In this document: positions 55,307 to 62,729 of the stretch, piece after piece
Numbering within the stretch: position 1 is the stretch's first letter
Layout: every line of letters begins with the position of its first letter
Assembly (NCBI GenBank): GCA_029203125.1
Contig: CP119317.1
Coordinates: 1-64,000 of the forward strand
From: Candidatus Cohnella colombiensis
GTDB taxonomy: Bacteria > Bacillota > Bacilli > Paenibacillales > Paenibacillaceae
Length of the DNA: 64,000 nt
Direction of reading: 5' to 3'
Translations under genes and position numbers: made by a program
Notes under the pieces: generated by a model
Told to the model about the DNA's origin: nothing
What the model saw: only the letters and a program-made list of their open reading frames with translations
Database searches by the model: none

Positions 55307-57940
55307 GTGTCAATCTGTACGGAGCAGGAACTATTGGATTTTATGCGTGAGACGGCGTACAAGCCGTTGACATATCAGGAGCTTGAACAGCATTTTGGCC
55401 TTGGCGACGCGGTCGATTTCAAAGACTTCCTGCGTATGCTTAATGAGATGGAGCAAGCTGGGAAGATCGTGATGACGAGAACGGGGCGCTATGGCGTGCC
55501 TGAACGTATGAACTTGGTGCGTGGGCGGATTCAAGCGCATCCTAAAGGTTTCGCATTCTTAATTGCTGACGACAAAGAGCACCCGGACTTATATATCCAT
55601 GCGAATGATCTGAAGGGTACGATGAACGGGGATATTGTACTGGCGCGGGTCACCTCCAAAAACGATAACGGAAAAATGGAAGGCGAAATTGTACGGATTG
55701 TGAAGCGTGCGGTAACGCAAGTGGTCGGCGTGTTCCAAAATCATGAAAGCTACGGTTTTGTTATTCCTGATGATAAGCGGATTAACAAAGATATTTTCAT
55801 CCGCAGTGGGGAGCACTTTAAAGGTGCAGTGAGCGGGCAGAAGGTTGTCGTGAACATTATTCATTACCCAGAGGGTCGATCGGCCGCTGAGGGCGAAGTG
55901 ATCGAAATTCTCGGGCATAAGGACGATCCAGGCGTCGACATCCTAAGCATCATTCGTAAGCATGGTCTTCCAGAAAGCTTTAGCGATGCGGTAATGGAGG
56001 AAGCAGAAGCGGCACCGGATGCGATTACTGAGGATGAGATCGTGAAGCAAGGTCGGCGTGACTTGCGTGATCGTGTCATTGTGACGATTGATGGCGAGGA
56101 TGCGAAGGATCTAGATGATGCGGTCAACGTGGAGCGACTGGATAATGGCAATCTGCTTCTGGGTGTACATATTGCAGATGTAAGCTACTATGTACGGGAA
56201 AAGTCACGACTCGATGAGGAAGCATACAACCGTGGGTGCAGTGTATACTTGGTCGATCGGGTTATTCCAATGCTTCCACGCCGGTTGTCGAACGGGATTT
56301 GCTCGCTTAACCCGCAGGTAGATCGGCTGACGATGAGCTGTGAGATGGAGTTCGATCCGAAGACGATGCGACAAGTGCGACATGACATCTATACGAGTGT
56401 CATCCGAACGACTGAACGTATGACGTACACGAATGTGCGAAAAATATTAAACGATGAGGACCCCGAAGTTACGGAGCGTTATGCAGAGCTAGTGGATACG
56501 TTCAAGCTCATGCGCGATCTTGCAATGGGGCTTCGGGACAAGCGGATGCGCCGTGGAGCGATCGACTTTGATTTCCAAGAGTCTAAAGTAATCGTGGACG
56601 AGCAGGGCAAACCTGTTGATATCGTCAAGCGCGAGCGTTCGATTGCGGAGCAAATTATTGAGGAATTCATGCTTGTGGCGAATGAGACTGTCGCTGAGCA
56701 TTTCCATTGGCTAAAGGTGCCTTTCCTTTATCGGATTCACGAAGAACCATCGAGCGATAAGTTGATGACTTTCATGCAGTTCGCTGCTAACTTCGGATAT
56801 GCGGTGAAGGGGCAGGGCAATACGGTGCATCCACGTGCGCTCCAAACGTTGCTTGAAGAGATTAAGGATACGAAGGAAGAAACCGTGCTCAGCACAATGA
56901 TGCTTCGCTCGATGAAGCAGGCGAAGTACGATGCGGAAAGCTTAGGGCACTTTGGGCTTGCTGCGGAGTTCTATTCGCACTTCACCTCTCCGATCCGGCG
57001 TTATCCGGATCTCGTCATTCATCGCGTAATGCGCGAGGTGCTTGAGAACGGCGGCACATTGCCGGAAGGGCGCTTCGATACGCTTGCGGTTCGGATGCCG
57101 GACATTGCGCAGCAATCGTCGGAGCGTGAACGCGTGGCGGTAGAAGCGGAGCGGGATACAGAAAAGCTGAAAAAGGCGGAGTTCATGCTCGATAAGATCG
57201 GCGAGGAGTTCGTTGGAATCATCAGCGGTGTGACGAGCTTCGGGATGTTCATCGAGCTGGATAATACAGTTGAAGGCTTAATAAGACTTAGTGATTTGTC
57301 AGACGACTATTACCATTTCCACGAGCTGCATATGGCGTTGATCGGTGAGCGGACGTCCAAAGTGTACCGTATTGGCGATGAAGTGAAAATTCGCGTTGCA
57401 CGAGTAAACATGGATGAGCATACGATTGACTTTGAGATGGTCGATATGAAATCGCGTAGTGGCAATCGCATGAGCTTGCTCGATGCACGCGGTGGAGCGG
57501 GCTTTAAGGGCAAGAAGAAGCGTGGACCGGGCGCCGGTGACGGAGTCGGGTTTGCTAGCGGTGGACGTGGTGGCAAGAAGAAGGACGGGCGAGGCGGTCG
57601 TGATGGTGGTGGATCGCGCGATGGCAGAAGTGGTGGCCGAGATAGTAGTGCGTCGCGTGATGGTGGTGGCAATCAAGGTGGCAGTCAGGGCGGTAAGAAG
57701 AAGCGCCCCGGGAAGAAGGGTGGTCCCGGTGGCATTTCGTTGAGTGCTAGCCGTGATGATCGTGGTAGTGCAGGGAATGGCGAATTTGTAGGCGCTAGTG
57801 AGTCTTCGAAGAAAGTTAGCGGTGGCAAGAAGCGCGAAGGTGGCGGCAAGAAGTCAGGTCCAGCTACCAAGTCCGTCGATATGTGGGGGCTTCCGGTGTC
57901 GGGTGGTGCATCAGACACGAAGCCGAAGAAGAAGCGATAA
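55307..57940 (+). CDS. rnr: Ribonuclease R with a long Gly/Lys/Arg-rich tail
   Basis: RNase R is a processive 3'-5' exoribonuclease that digests structured RNA and, with SmpB and tmRNA, faulty mRNAs. The order is an N-terminal helix-turn-helix, two cold-shock domains (NLVRGRIQAHPKGFAFLIAD), the RNB catalytic domain with the four Asp motif TIDGEDAKDLDDAVNVERL, HFTSPIRRYPDLVIHRVM, and an S1 domain (EFVGIISGVTSFGMFIEL). After about residue 720 comes a tail of roughly 155 residues almost wholly Gly, Arg, Lys, Ser and Asp. Most RNase R proteins have a shorter basic end. Start GTG 55307 follows AAGAGGTGA. It has 877 residues. Confidence 0.95.
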   Translation: MSICTEQELLDFMRETAYKPLTYQELEQHFGLGDAVDFKDFLRMLNEMEQAGKIVMTRTGRYGVPERMNLVRGRIQAHPKGFAFLIADDKEHPDLYIHANDLKGTMNGDIVLARVTSKNDNGKMEGEIVRIVKRAVTQVVGVFQNHESYGFVIPDDKRINKDIFIRSGEHFKGAVSGQKVVVNIIHYPEGRSAAEGEVIEILGHKDDPGVDILSIIRKHGLPESFSDAVMEEAEAAPDAITEDEIVKQGRRDLRDRVIVTIDGEDAKDLDDAVNVERLDNGNLLLGVHIADVSYYVREKSRLDEEAYNRGCSVYLVDRVIPMLPRRLSNGICSLNPQVDRLTMSCEMEFDPKTMRQVRHDIYTSVIRTTERMTYTNVRKILNDEDPEVTERYAELVDTFKLMRDLAMGLRDKRMRRGAIDFDFQESKVIVDEQGKPVDIVKRERSIAEQIIEEFMLVANETVAEHFHWLKVPFLYRIHEEPSSDKLMTFMQFAANFGYAVKGQGNTVHPRALQTLLEEIKDTKEETVLSTMMLRSMKQAKYDAESLGHFGLAAEFYSHFTSPIRRYPDLVIHRVMREVLENGGTLPEGRFDTLAVRMPDIAQQSSERERVAVEAERDTEKLKKAEFMLDKIGEEFVGIISGVTSFGMFIELDNTVEGLIRLSDLSDDYYHFHELHMALIGERTSKVYRIGDEVKIRVARVNMDEHTIDFEMVDMKSRSGNRMSLLDARGGAGFKGKKKRGPGAGDGVGFASGGRGGKKKDGRGGRDGGGSRDGRSGGRDSSASRDGGGNQGGSQGGKKKRPGKKGGPGGISLSASRDDRGSAGNGEFVGASESSKKVSGGKKREGGGKKSGPATKSVDMWGLPVSGGASDTKPKKKR

Positions 57941-57950
57941 TGGAGTTATG

Positions 57951-57986
57951 GGGGCATTTCGGGTAGTTTGCCGAATGCCCTTTTCT
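57951..57986 (+). terminator. Terminator after rnr
   Basis: GGGCATTTCGG pairs with CCGAATGCCC across an 8-base loop and is followed by TTTTCTT. Confidence 0.82.
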
Positions 57987-58010
57987 TATGGGTAAATGGT
58001 ACGGGAGCGC

Positions 58011-58200
58011 AATTAGTTAATAGAAATAACTAATTTGAGGTGCTTGGTGTAATTAACGAGGTGTTAAGTTAACGCGGTTAACCTATCTCGTATTAAATCG
58101 CCCTCGAACTTGAAAGTTTGGTGGGATAGGTTAACTGAAGTAACTTAATTGGTTCTGTGGAGCGCGTGAGGTGCATTTAAGTTAACGGAATTAACTTCTA
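58011..58200. repeat. GTTAAC palindrome cluster upstream of pyrB
   Basis: Four palindromic units occur in the rnr-pyrB gap. 58011-58035 pairs AATTAGTTA with TAACTAATT. 58065-58086 has TTAAGTTAACGCGGTTAACC. 58125-58149 has GGTTAACTGAAGTAACTTAA. 58177-58200 has TTAAGTTAACGGAATTAACTT. They match the units at 18117-18246 in the his operon. ATCGCCCTCGAA at 58097 also resembles ATCGTCCTCAAG at 18136. Besides these units and the pyrB promoter I see nothing in this 340-base gap. Confidence 0.75.
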
Positions 58201-58256
58201 TTTTACTTTTGATTTCTGGCGTATTTTTTAATGAGGATAAATAGGTGTAATACCAT

Positions 58257-58285
58257 TTTACAAATAGCTTCGTATCTTATAGGAT
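58257..58285 (+). promoter_or_regulatory. Candidate promoter of pyrB
   Basis: TTTACA (58257-58262) and TAGGAT (58280-58285) are 17 bases apart. No PyrR-type attenuator or anti-terminator hairpin is visible between it and the ATG at 58328. Confidence 0.5.
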
Positions 58286-58327
58286 AGAACATAGTGTCCA
58301 ATGGAATCGGTCGGGGAGGCAGTAATC

Positions 58328-59260
58328 ATGAGTGAGCTGTATCATGTGTTGGGAGCAAAGCAATTTACGAAGGACGAGCTAGAGCAATTGTTCGATAATG
58401 CGATGGAGATGGAGAAGGTCGTCGCTTCTGGCGGAACAAGAGCGCAAGAGGGACGGATCATGACGACGCTATTCTTCGAGGCAAGCACGAGAACGCGACT
58501 GTCGTTCGAATCGGCGATGCATCGGCTTGGCGGGAGCGTTATCGGCACAGAAAATGCTGCACAATTCTCTTCCGCAATTAAAGGGGAGACTCTAGAAGAT
58601 ACGATCCGCATTGTGAGCGGTTATAGCGATGTTATCGTTATGCGTCATACAGACATCGGCGCGGCTAAGCGTGCGGCGAAGGTTGCGAGTATTCCGGTCA
58701 TCAACGCAGGTGATGGTGCAGGCGAGCATCCAACGCAGGCGCTACTGGATGCATACACGATTCGCAAGGAGTTCGGATATATCGACGGTCTCAAGATTGC
58801 GATGGTGGGTGACTTAACGTATGGGCGGACGGTGCACTCTCTTAGTTATATTTTGGCCAACTATCAGAACGTTATGATTTACTATATCTCCCCAGATAAT
58901 GTGCGGATTCCTGACAATGTGAAGCGGTACATGGACGAGAAGGGCATTCGCTATGTGGAGACGGACGATCTCGATGCAGTAGCAGGGTCGATCGACGTGC
59001 TGTATCAGACGCGGATTCAAAAGGAACGGTTTCCTTCGGTGGAGGAGTATGAGAAGGCTTCGGGCAAGTATATTGTGGATGGTGAGCTTATGAGCAGGCT
59101 GGGCAAGCAAACCATCGTATTACACCCATTGCCTCGCGCAGGTGAAATTACCGAAGAAGTGGACGACGATCCGCGTGCGGCATATTTCCATCAAGCAGTG
59201 AATGGATTATACATTCGAATGGCGCTCGTCAATAAATGTCTTGGCGAAGCTCGAAAGTAG
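58328..59260 (+). CDS. pyrB: Aspartate carbamoyltransferase catalytic chain
   Basis: This joins carbamoyl phosphate and aspartate in pyrimidine synthesis. The carbamoyl-phosphate motif is FFEASTRTRLSFESAMHRLG (about residues 45-64). Further conserved parts are GETLEDTIRI, VMRHTDIGAA, NAGDGAGEHPTQALLD, MVGDLTYGRTVHSL and VLHPLPRAGEI. At 310 residues it looks closer to the enterobacterial/clostridial PyrB type than to the Bacillus pyr-operon type. ATG 58328 follows GGGGAGG; the in-frame codon at 58301 lacks a site. No other pyr gene (including regulatory pyrI) is adjacent. It interrupts the usual rnr-smpB order, which suggests insertion or transfer. Confidence 0.92.
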   Translation: MSELYHVLGAKQFTKDELEQLFDNAMEMEKVVASGGTRAQEGRIMTTLFFEASTRTRLSFESAMHRLGGSVIGTENAAQFSSAIKGETLEDTIRIVSGYSDVIVMRHTDIGAAKRAAKVASIPVINAGDGAGEHPTQALLDAYTIRKEFGYIDGLKIAMVGDLTYGRTVHSLSYILANYQNVMIYYISPDNVRIPDNVKRYMDEKGIRYVETDDLDAVAGSIDVLYQTRIQKERFPSVEEYEKASGKYIVDGELMSRLGKQTIVLHPLPRAGEITEEVDDDPRAAYFHQAVNGLYIRMALVNKCLGEARK

Positions 59261-59271
59261 AGTGCAAAACG

Positions 59272-59301
59272 TTGTGAGTGTGTTACGGTGCGTGTTATAA
59301 T
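59272..59301 (+). promoter_or_regulatory. Sigma-A promoter of smpB
   Basis: TTGTGA (59272-59277) and TATAAT (59296-59301) are 18 bases apart, with TG one base before the -10 (extended -10). Confidence 0.78.
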
Positions 59302-59335
59302 AAGTGTCCGATCATTGGAGAGAAGGTGAAGGAAA

Positions 59336-59824
59336 GTGGGCAAGAAAGATCAGTTCGACAAGCCATTGGCGCAAAATAAACGGGCATCCCACGATTACTT
59401 CATCGAGGACACGTATGAAGCGGGTATGGTGCTTACCGGTACAGAGATTAAGTCATTACGTACGGGACGCGCGAACTTGAATGATGCATTCGCGACGATT
59501 CGTAATGGTGAGATTTTCCTCCATAATATGCACATCAGTCCATTCGAGCAGGGTAATCGGAATAATCCGAGCGATCCAACTCGCGCACGTAAGCTACTAT
59601 TGCACAAAGTACAAATTCATAAGCTGCTCGGTTTGTCGAAGCAGGAAGGCTATACTTTAGTGCCATTAAAGGTTTATATCCGTAATGGTTATGCCAAGGT
59701 CCTCATGGGGATTGGTAAAGGAAAGAAGCAATACGACAAGCGCGAATCCGCCGCCAAACGCGACGTACAGCGTGATCTGCAGCGTATTCTTCGCGAGAAG
59801 CAGAAGGTTAGCTTCCCGACTTAA
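59336..59824 (+). CDS. smpB: SsrA-binding protein SmpB
   Basis: SmpB binds tmRNA and brings it to stalled ribosomes. The 162-residue beta-barrel protein has LAQNKRASHDYFIEDTYEAG, GTEIKSLRTGRANLNDAF and the basic C-terminal tail (GKGKKQYDKRESAAKRD) that mimics the codon-anticodon contact. The start is GTG 59336 behind AGAAGGTGAAGG. It is just upstream of its partner RNA ssrA. Confidence 0.97.
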   Translation: MGKKDQFDKPLAQNKRASHDYFIEDTYEAGMVLTGTEIKSLRTGRANLNDAFATIRNGEIFLHNMHISPFEQGNRNNPSDPTRARKLLLHKVQIHKLLGLSKQEGYTLVPLKVYIRNGYAKVLMGIGKGKKQYDKRESAAKRDVQRDLQRILREKQKVSFPT

Positions 59825-59884
59825 TGTTGGTGTTTGGAACTGGGTCGGTTTCCAGTAATCATTTAGGTTATTTCACGCTGAGCG

Positions 59885-59893
59885 TGTTATAAT
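59885..59893 (+). promoter_or_regulatory. Extended -10 promoter of ssrA
   Basis: TGTTATAAT forms an extended -10 with only a poor -35 upstream. A leader of about 120 bases follows before the mature tmRNA end; it contains a GCTGACCTC/GAGGTTG hairpin and the segment TTCGCTCAGATCG shared with 32199-32211. Confidence 0.6.
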
Positions 59894-60018
59894 AGAAAAG
59901 CAAGAGCTATGGATTTGCTTGATATCCTGTGTGGCTGACCTCGCGATGAGGTTGCTTTCAGCCAATATCCCCTTCGCTCAGATCGTTATTGATCTGCGGA
60001 GGTGCGACCTTATTATTT

Positions 60019-60383
60019 GGGGCCGTTTATGGATTCGACGGGGATAGTTCGAGCATGAGTAGCGGGTAGTAGGGCTGCGTCTGCTTCACTAACGCGGAAA
60101 GCCTATTAAACGGCAAACAACAATCTAACTACGCTTTAGCAGCCTAAGAAACTGCTCGCGTGCTTCTACCTTCCATCGCCCATGTGGCAGGCTAGGGGCT
60201 AACCTATAGTGGGATACGCTGTCACATCTCCGCCTGGGGTGTGCTGAAGAAGACAATCAGGCTGACCCGAAGGGAATCCGGTGACAGGGAGTCTCTAGGG
60301 TGACATCAAATCTGTCACTACACCCGTAGAAGCTTGTGTGGCGTTGTCTTCGGACAGGGGTTCGACTCCCCTCGGCTCCACCA
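60019..60383 (+). ncRNA. ssrA: Transfer-messenger RNA (tmRNA)
   Basis: This 365-nt RNA rescues stalled ribosomes by trans-translation. The tRNA-like domain pairs GGGGCCG at the 5' end with CGGCTCC before the encoded ACCA, and the T arm is GGGGTTCGACTCCCC. The tag frame runs 60112-60147 and encodes GKQQSNYALAA and TAA; with the alanine charged on the tRNA part the tag is AGKQQSNYALAA, ending in the ALAA signal read by ClpXP. This tag form resembles those of Paenibacillus. The 3' end is a frequent integration site, and a degenerate second copy of this end occurs at 62730-62985. Confidence 0.96.
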
Positions 60384-60385
60384 TA

Positions 60386-60418
60386 AAAACACTGACCGCG
60401 TGAGGTCAGTGTTTTTTT
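60386..60418 (+). terminator. Terminator of ssrA
   Basis: A 9-bp stem ACACTGACC/GGTCAGTGT with a 6-base loop is followed by seven T residues, six bases after the CCA end. Confidence 0.93.
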
Positions 60419-60502
60419 CATGTGGAGCAAAGTTGGGAGGCGTAGCCCCGATTCCGAAGGAGGACAGGGGGGCGATCGCGCGGAGGACTGCGGAGCAGTC
60501 TG

Positions 60503-60655
60503 AGCACGCAATTCAATTCTACCGCTAAGAACGTCTTCGTCGAGTAAGCTTCGTCAGCAATTTAATCAGGAATTGGATACTCCCCGAGGGGGTGCCACCA
60601 TAGAGCTGCGACACAAGAACTCGACATGGAATAGTCGAGGGCGATTGGGGAGCAA
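60503..60655. repeat. Copy A of a repeated non-coding element downstream of ssrA
   Basis: About 150 bases here are repeated at 62789-62937 with roughly 80% identity judged by eye. Shared blocks include CTTCGTCAGCAA, GAATTGGATAC, GCCACCATAG, and a hairpin CTCGAC/GTCGAG inside GAACTCGACATGGAATAGTC. No open reading frame is conserved between copies. The remaining sequence to 60853 is AT-rich with no supported gene. Confidence 0.7.
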
Positions 60656-60847
60656 TACGGAGATTTTGGGCTTTTAATAATTATACTCGCTTTTATGTTG
60701 CTATTTATAGGTTGAACTATTGGTTAGACTGACAAATTTATTGTAATTATATACATAAAAATAAACTGCCACGAAATTTGTTATAATTTAGGGTTTAAAA
60801 GGAGGAGATCCAGCAATATTAAGCGAATTTTTAATATGACATACATA

Positions 60848-60876
60848 TTTACGCGAACAATTGTTCGTAGTATAAT
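60848..60876 (+). promoter_or_regulatory. LexA-controlled promoter of the HD-domain operon
   Basis: TTTACG (60848-60853) and TATAAT (60871-60876) are 17 bases apart. Between them lies the perfect 14-base palindrome CGAACAATTGTTCG (60854-60867), which matches the Gram-positive LexA/DinR box CGAAC-N4-GTTCG without mismatch. Bound LexA would cover the whole spacer, so the operon should be off until the SOS response. A second possible -10, TGTTATAAT at 60779, lies upstream without an operator. Confidence 0.85.
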
Positions 60877-60891
60877 GAGGGTGGGGAAGAA

Positions 60892-62160
60892 ATGCCTGAG
60901 ATTAGGGACCCAATTCATGGATTTATAAGCCTTAGTAGTGATGAAATGAGTATTATCAATACAAGACCATTCCAGCGCTTGCGACGTATTAGGCAACTTG
61001 CAACTACATATTTGGTGTACCCATCTGCCGAACATACGAGGTTTCCTCACTCAATTGGTGTTATGCATGTTTCAAATCAAATGTTTAACAAGTTAATAGA
61101 AAAGCGATCTCAAGTCCTTGAGTGGTCGCCAGACGAGGTGAATAGGTATAGGCAAATGTTACGATTAGCATCATTGCTTCACGATGTCGCCCATGCCCCC
61201 TTTTCTCATGCTGGTGATAATTTATATGATGACTCAGTTAAAGGGCACGAAGGAATGGCAGGTAAGATTATTACTGAAACAGAGATATCACCAATTGTTC
61301 AAAGAATTGGCGATCAGCATGGATTTGGAGTAGAGGAAATAGCTGCAATGATTACGGGAGATAGTTACAAAAAGGAAATTAGAATGCTAACTAATATATT
61401 TGCATCTGAACTAGATTCTGATAAAATGGACTACTTACTAAGAGATTCGCTTTATACTGGTGTGAAGTATGGGAATTTTGACTTAGAAAGAATCATGAAT
61501 GTAATTTCTTTGTTTCCCAAAGAAGGTGCATGGCACCTTGGATTTGAATATGATGGTGTTGAAGCTGTTGAGGGTCTTATCTTAGCAAGGTATTTTATGT
61601 TTTCACAAGTTTATTTACACAGAACTCGTAGGGTATATGATCGAATTCTACATCATTTATTAAAGGATATTTTGCAATCCACATATGGTAATGATCGACT
61701 TCCAGTTGATGTAGAGGAGTATCTTAAATTGGATGATTACTCCGTCATTGAGAAAGCTAAGACAATTAAAAGTGTATGGGCTGACAGGTTTTTAAATCGT
61801 GTTCACCTAAAATGTGTATGGGAAACTGAGGCTGTTGGAAGTAAGGAGAGTAGGGCTCAACAAAGAAAGTATGATTCAATAATTAAAGCAGAACTTGAAA
61901 TGAAGTATAAACCAGAGGAAGTTATTGTAGATCAATATCAAAAGGCACCAGTAAAATTTGAAATTGACGAGATTCCCACTATTAATATTATTAGCAAAGA
62001 TAGTAATATTATTACTCATTCTTTTAAAGAAAAAGCACCAATAGTAGCAAAGCTTGAAGATCCCATATATATATTCAGAGTATATACTGATGCTTCTATT
62101 GCACAACAAGTACTTGGCCATATACAGATGAGATATGAGATTCTCAAAGGAGGAAAATAA
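60892..62160 (+). CDS. HD-domain phosphohydrolase (SAMHD1/YwfO-like dNTPase family)
   Basis: This is a 422-residue metal-dependent phosphohydrolase. It begins EIRDPIHGFISL and has RPFQRLRRIRQLATTYLVYP, the general start of the SAMHD1/dGTPase-like HD proteins. The HD metal set is complete: H53 in FPHSIGVMH, H97-D98 in ASLLHDVAHAPFSH, and the late Asp in SELDSDKMDYLLRD (about 175-177). Family members hydrolyse dNTPs or other nucleotides, and some act in phage defence by nucleotide depletion. The start ATG 60892 follows GAGGGTGGGG. Codon use is AT-rich, unlike the rest of the window. Two bases separate it from the next gene. Substrate is not determinable here. Confidence 0.85.
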   Translation: MPEIRDPIHGFISLSSDEMSIINTRPFQRLRRIRQLATTYLVYPSAEHTRFPHSIGVMHVSNQMFNKLIEKRSQVLEWSPDEVNRYRQMLRLASLLHDVAHAPFSHAGDNLYDDSVKGHEGMAGKIITETEISPIVQRIGDQHGFGVEEIAAMITGDSYKKEIRMLTNIFASELDSDKMDYLLRDSLYTGVKYGNFDLERIMNVISLFPKEGAWHLGFEYDGVEAVEGLILARYFMFSQVYLHRTRRVYDRILHHLLKDILQSTYGNDRLPVDVEEYLKLDDYSVIEKAKTIKSVWADRFLNRVHLKCVWETEAVGSKESRAQQRKYDSIIKAELEMKYKPEEVIVDQYQKAPVKFEIDEIPTINIISKDSNIITHSFKEKAPIVAKLEDPIYIFRVYTDASIAQQVLGHIQMRYEILKGGK

Positions 62161-62162
62161 TT

Positions 62163-62678
62163 ATGAGTTTGCAAGCGGTAGTATCTTATTTAGCGTGTAA
62201 AAAGGAAACTATTCAAGGAAAGAAGGCATTCCAAAAGTTTATGTACTTTATCGATGCAAAAGGGGTTCCGACGCAACTAAGTTTTAGAATTTATCATTTT
62301 GGACCATATTCTTCTGACTTGGATTATCAAACTGATAACTTAGAATTAGAGGGTTCAATTTCCTTAGGTAAGACTGGTGAGAAATTTGTAATTCAACCAG
62401 GGGATAGATTTGATGAAATATTAACAAGAGAAGTTGAGTTTATAAATCAGTACTCACCTGTCATTGATTCAGTAATAGAACTATTACCTGATGAACCTAA
62501 GGTACTCGAACTATGGTCCACAACACATTTTGTTGCAAATTCTATGTATAAGATGTATCAAAAATTTGATAAAGGCTTAGTCATAGATGAAGTTAGAAAG
62601 ATTAAGCAAGATAAATTTACAATGGAACAGATAGATGCTGCATATGATAGATTGTTTGAACTAGGTTTTCTACCATGA
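62163..62678 (+). CDS. YwgA-like protein
   Basis: This is a 171-residue soluble protein of unknown biochemical function. It begins with helices around YLACKKETIQGKKAFQKFMY and has the pattern LSFRIYHFGPYSSDLDYQTD, which resembles the B. subtilis YwgA family (and more distantly Panacea/DUF4065 proteins) at the position where these have a Tyr/Phe-rich GPYS segment. In B. subtilis ywgA lies next to ywfO, an HD phosphohydrolase, so the pairing here is repeated in evolution. The start has GGAGGAAA upstream. It is AT-rich, in one operon with the HD gene, and ends before a GGGCCC hairpin. Confidence 0.68.
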   Translation: MSLQAVVSYLACKKETIQGKKAFQKFMYFIDAKGVPTQLSFRIYHFGPYSSDLDYQTDNLELEGSISLGKTGEKFVIQPGDRFDEILTREVEFINQYSPVIDSVIELLPDEPKVLELWSTTHFVANSMYKMYQKFDKGLVIDEVRKIKQDKFTMEQIDAAYDRLFELGFLP

Positions 62679-62683
62679 ATAAA

Positions 62684-62715
62684 CGGGGCCCGAATTTATG
62701 GGCCCTTTATTTTTT
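62684..62715 (+). terminator. Terminator of the HD-YwgA operon
   Basis: GGGCCC pairs with a second GGGCCC across 8 bases and is followed by TTTATTTTTT. Confidence 0.8.
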
Positions 62716-62729
62716 AGTAAATTTCTAAA

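Noticed and set aside
57299..57676. Minus-strand Pro/Thr-rich frames opposite the rnr tail
   Set aside because: They are mirror images of the Gly-rich low-complexity tail.
60257..60511. A minus-strand frame of 84 codons over the ssrA 3' end
   Set aside because: It reads through tmRNA and its terminator; similar false proteins are common in annotations.
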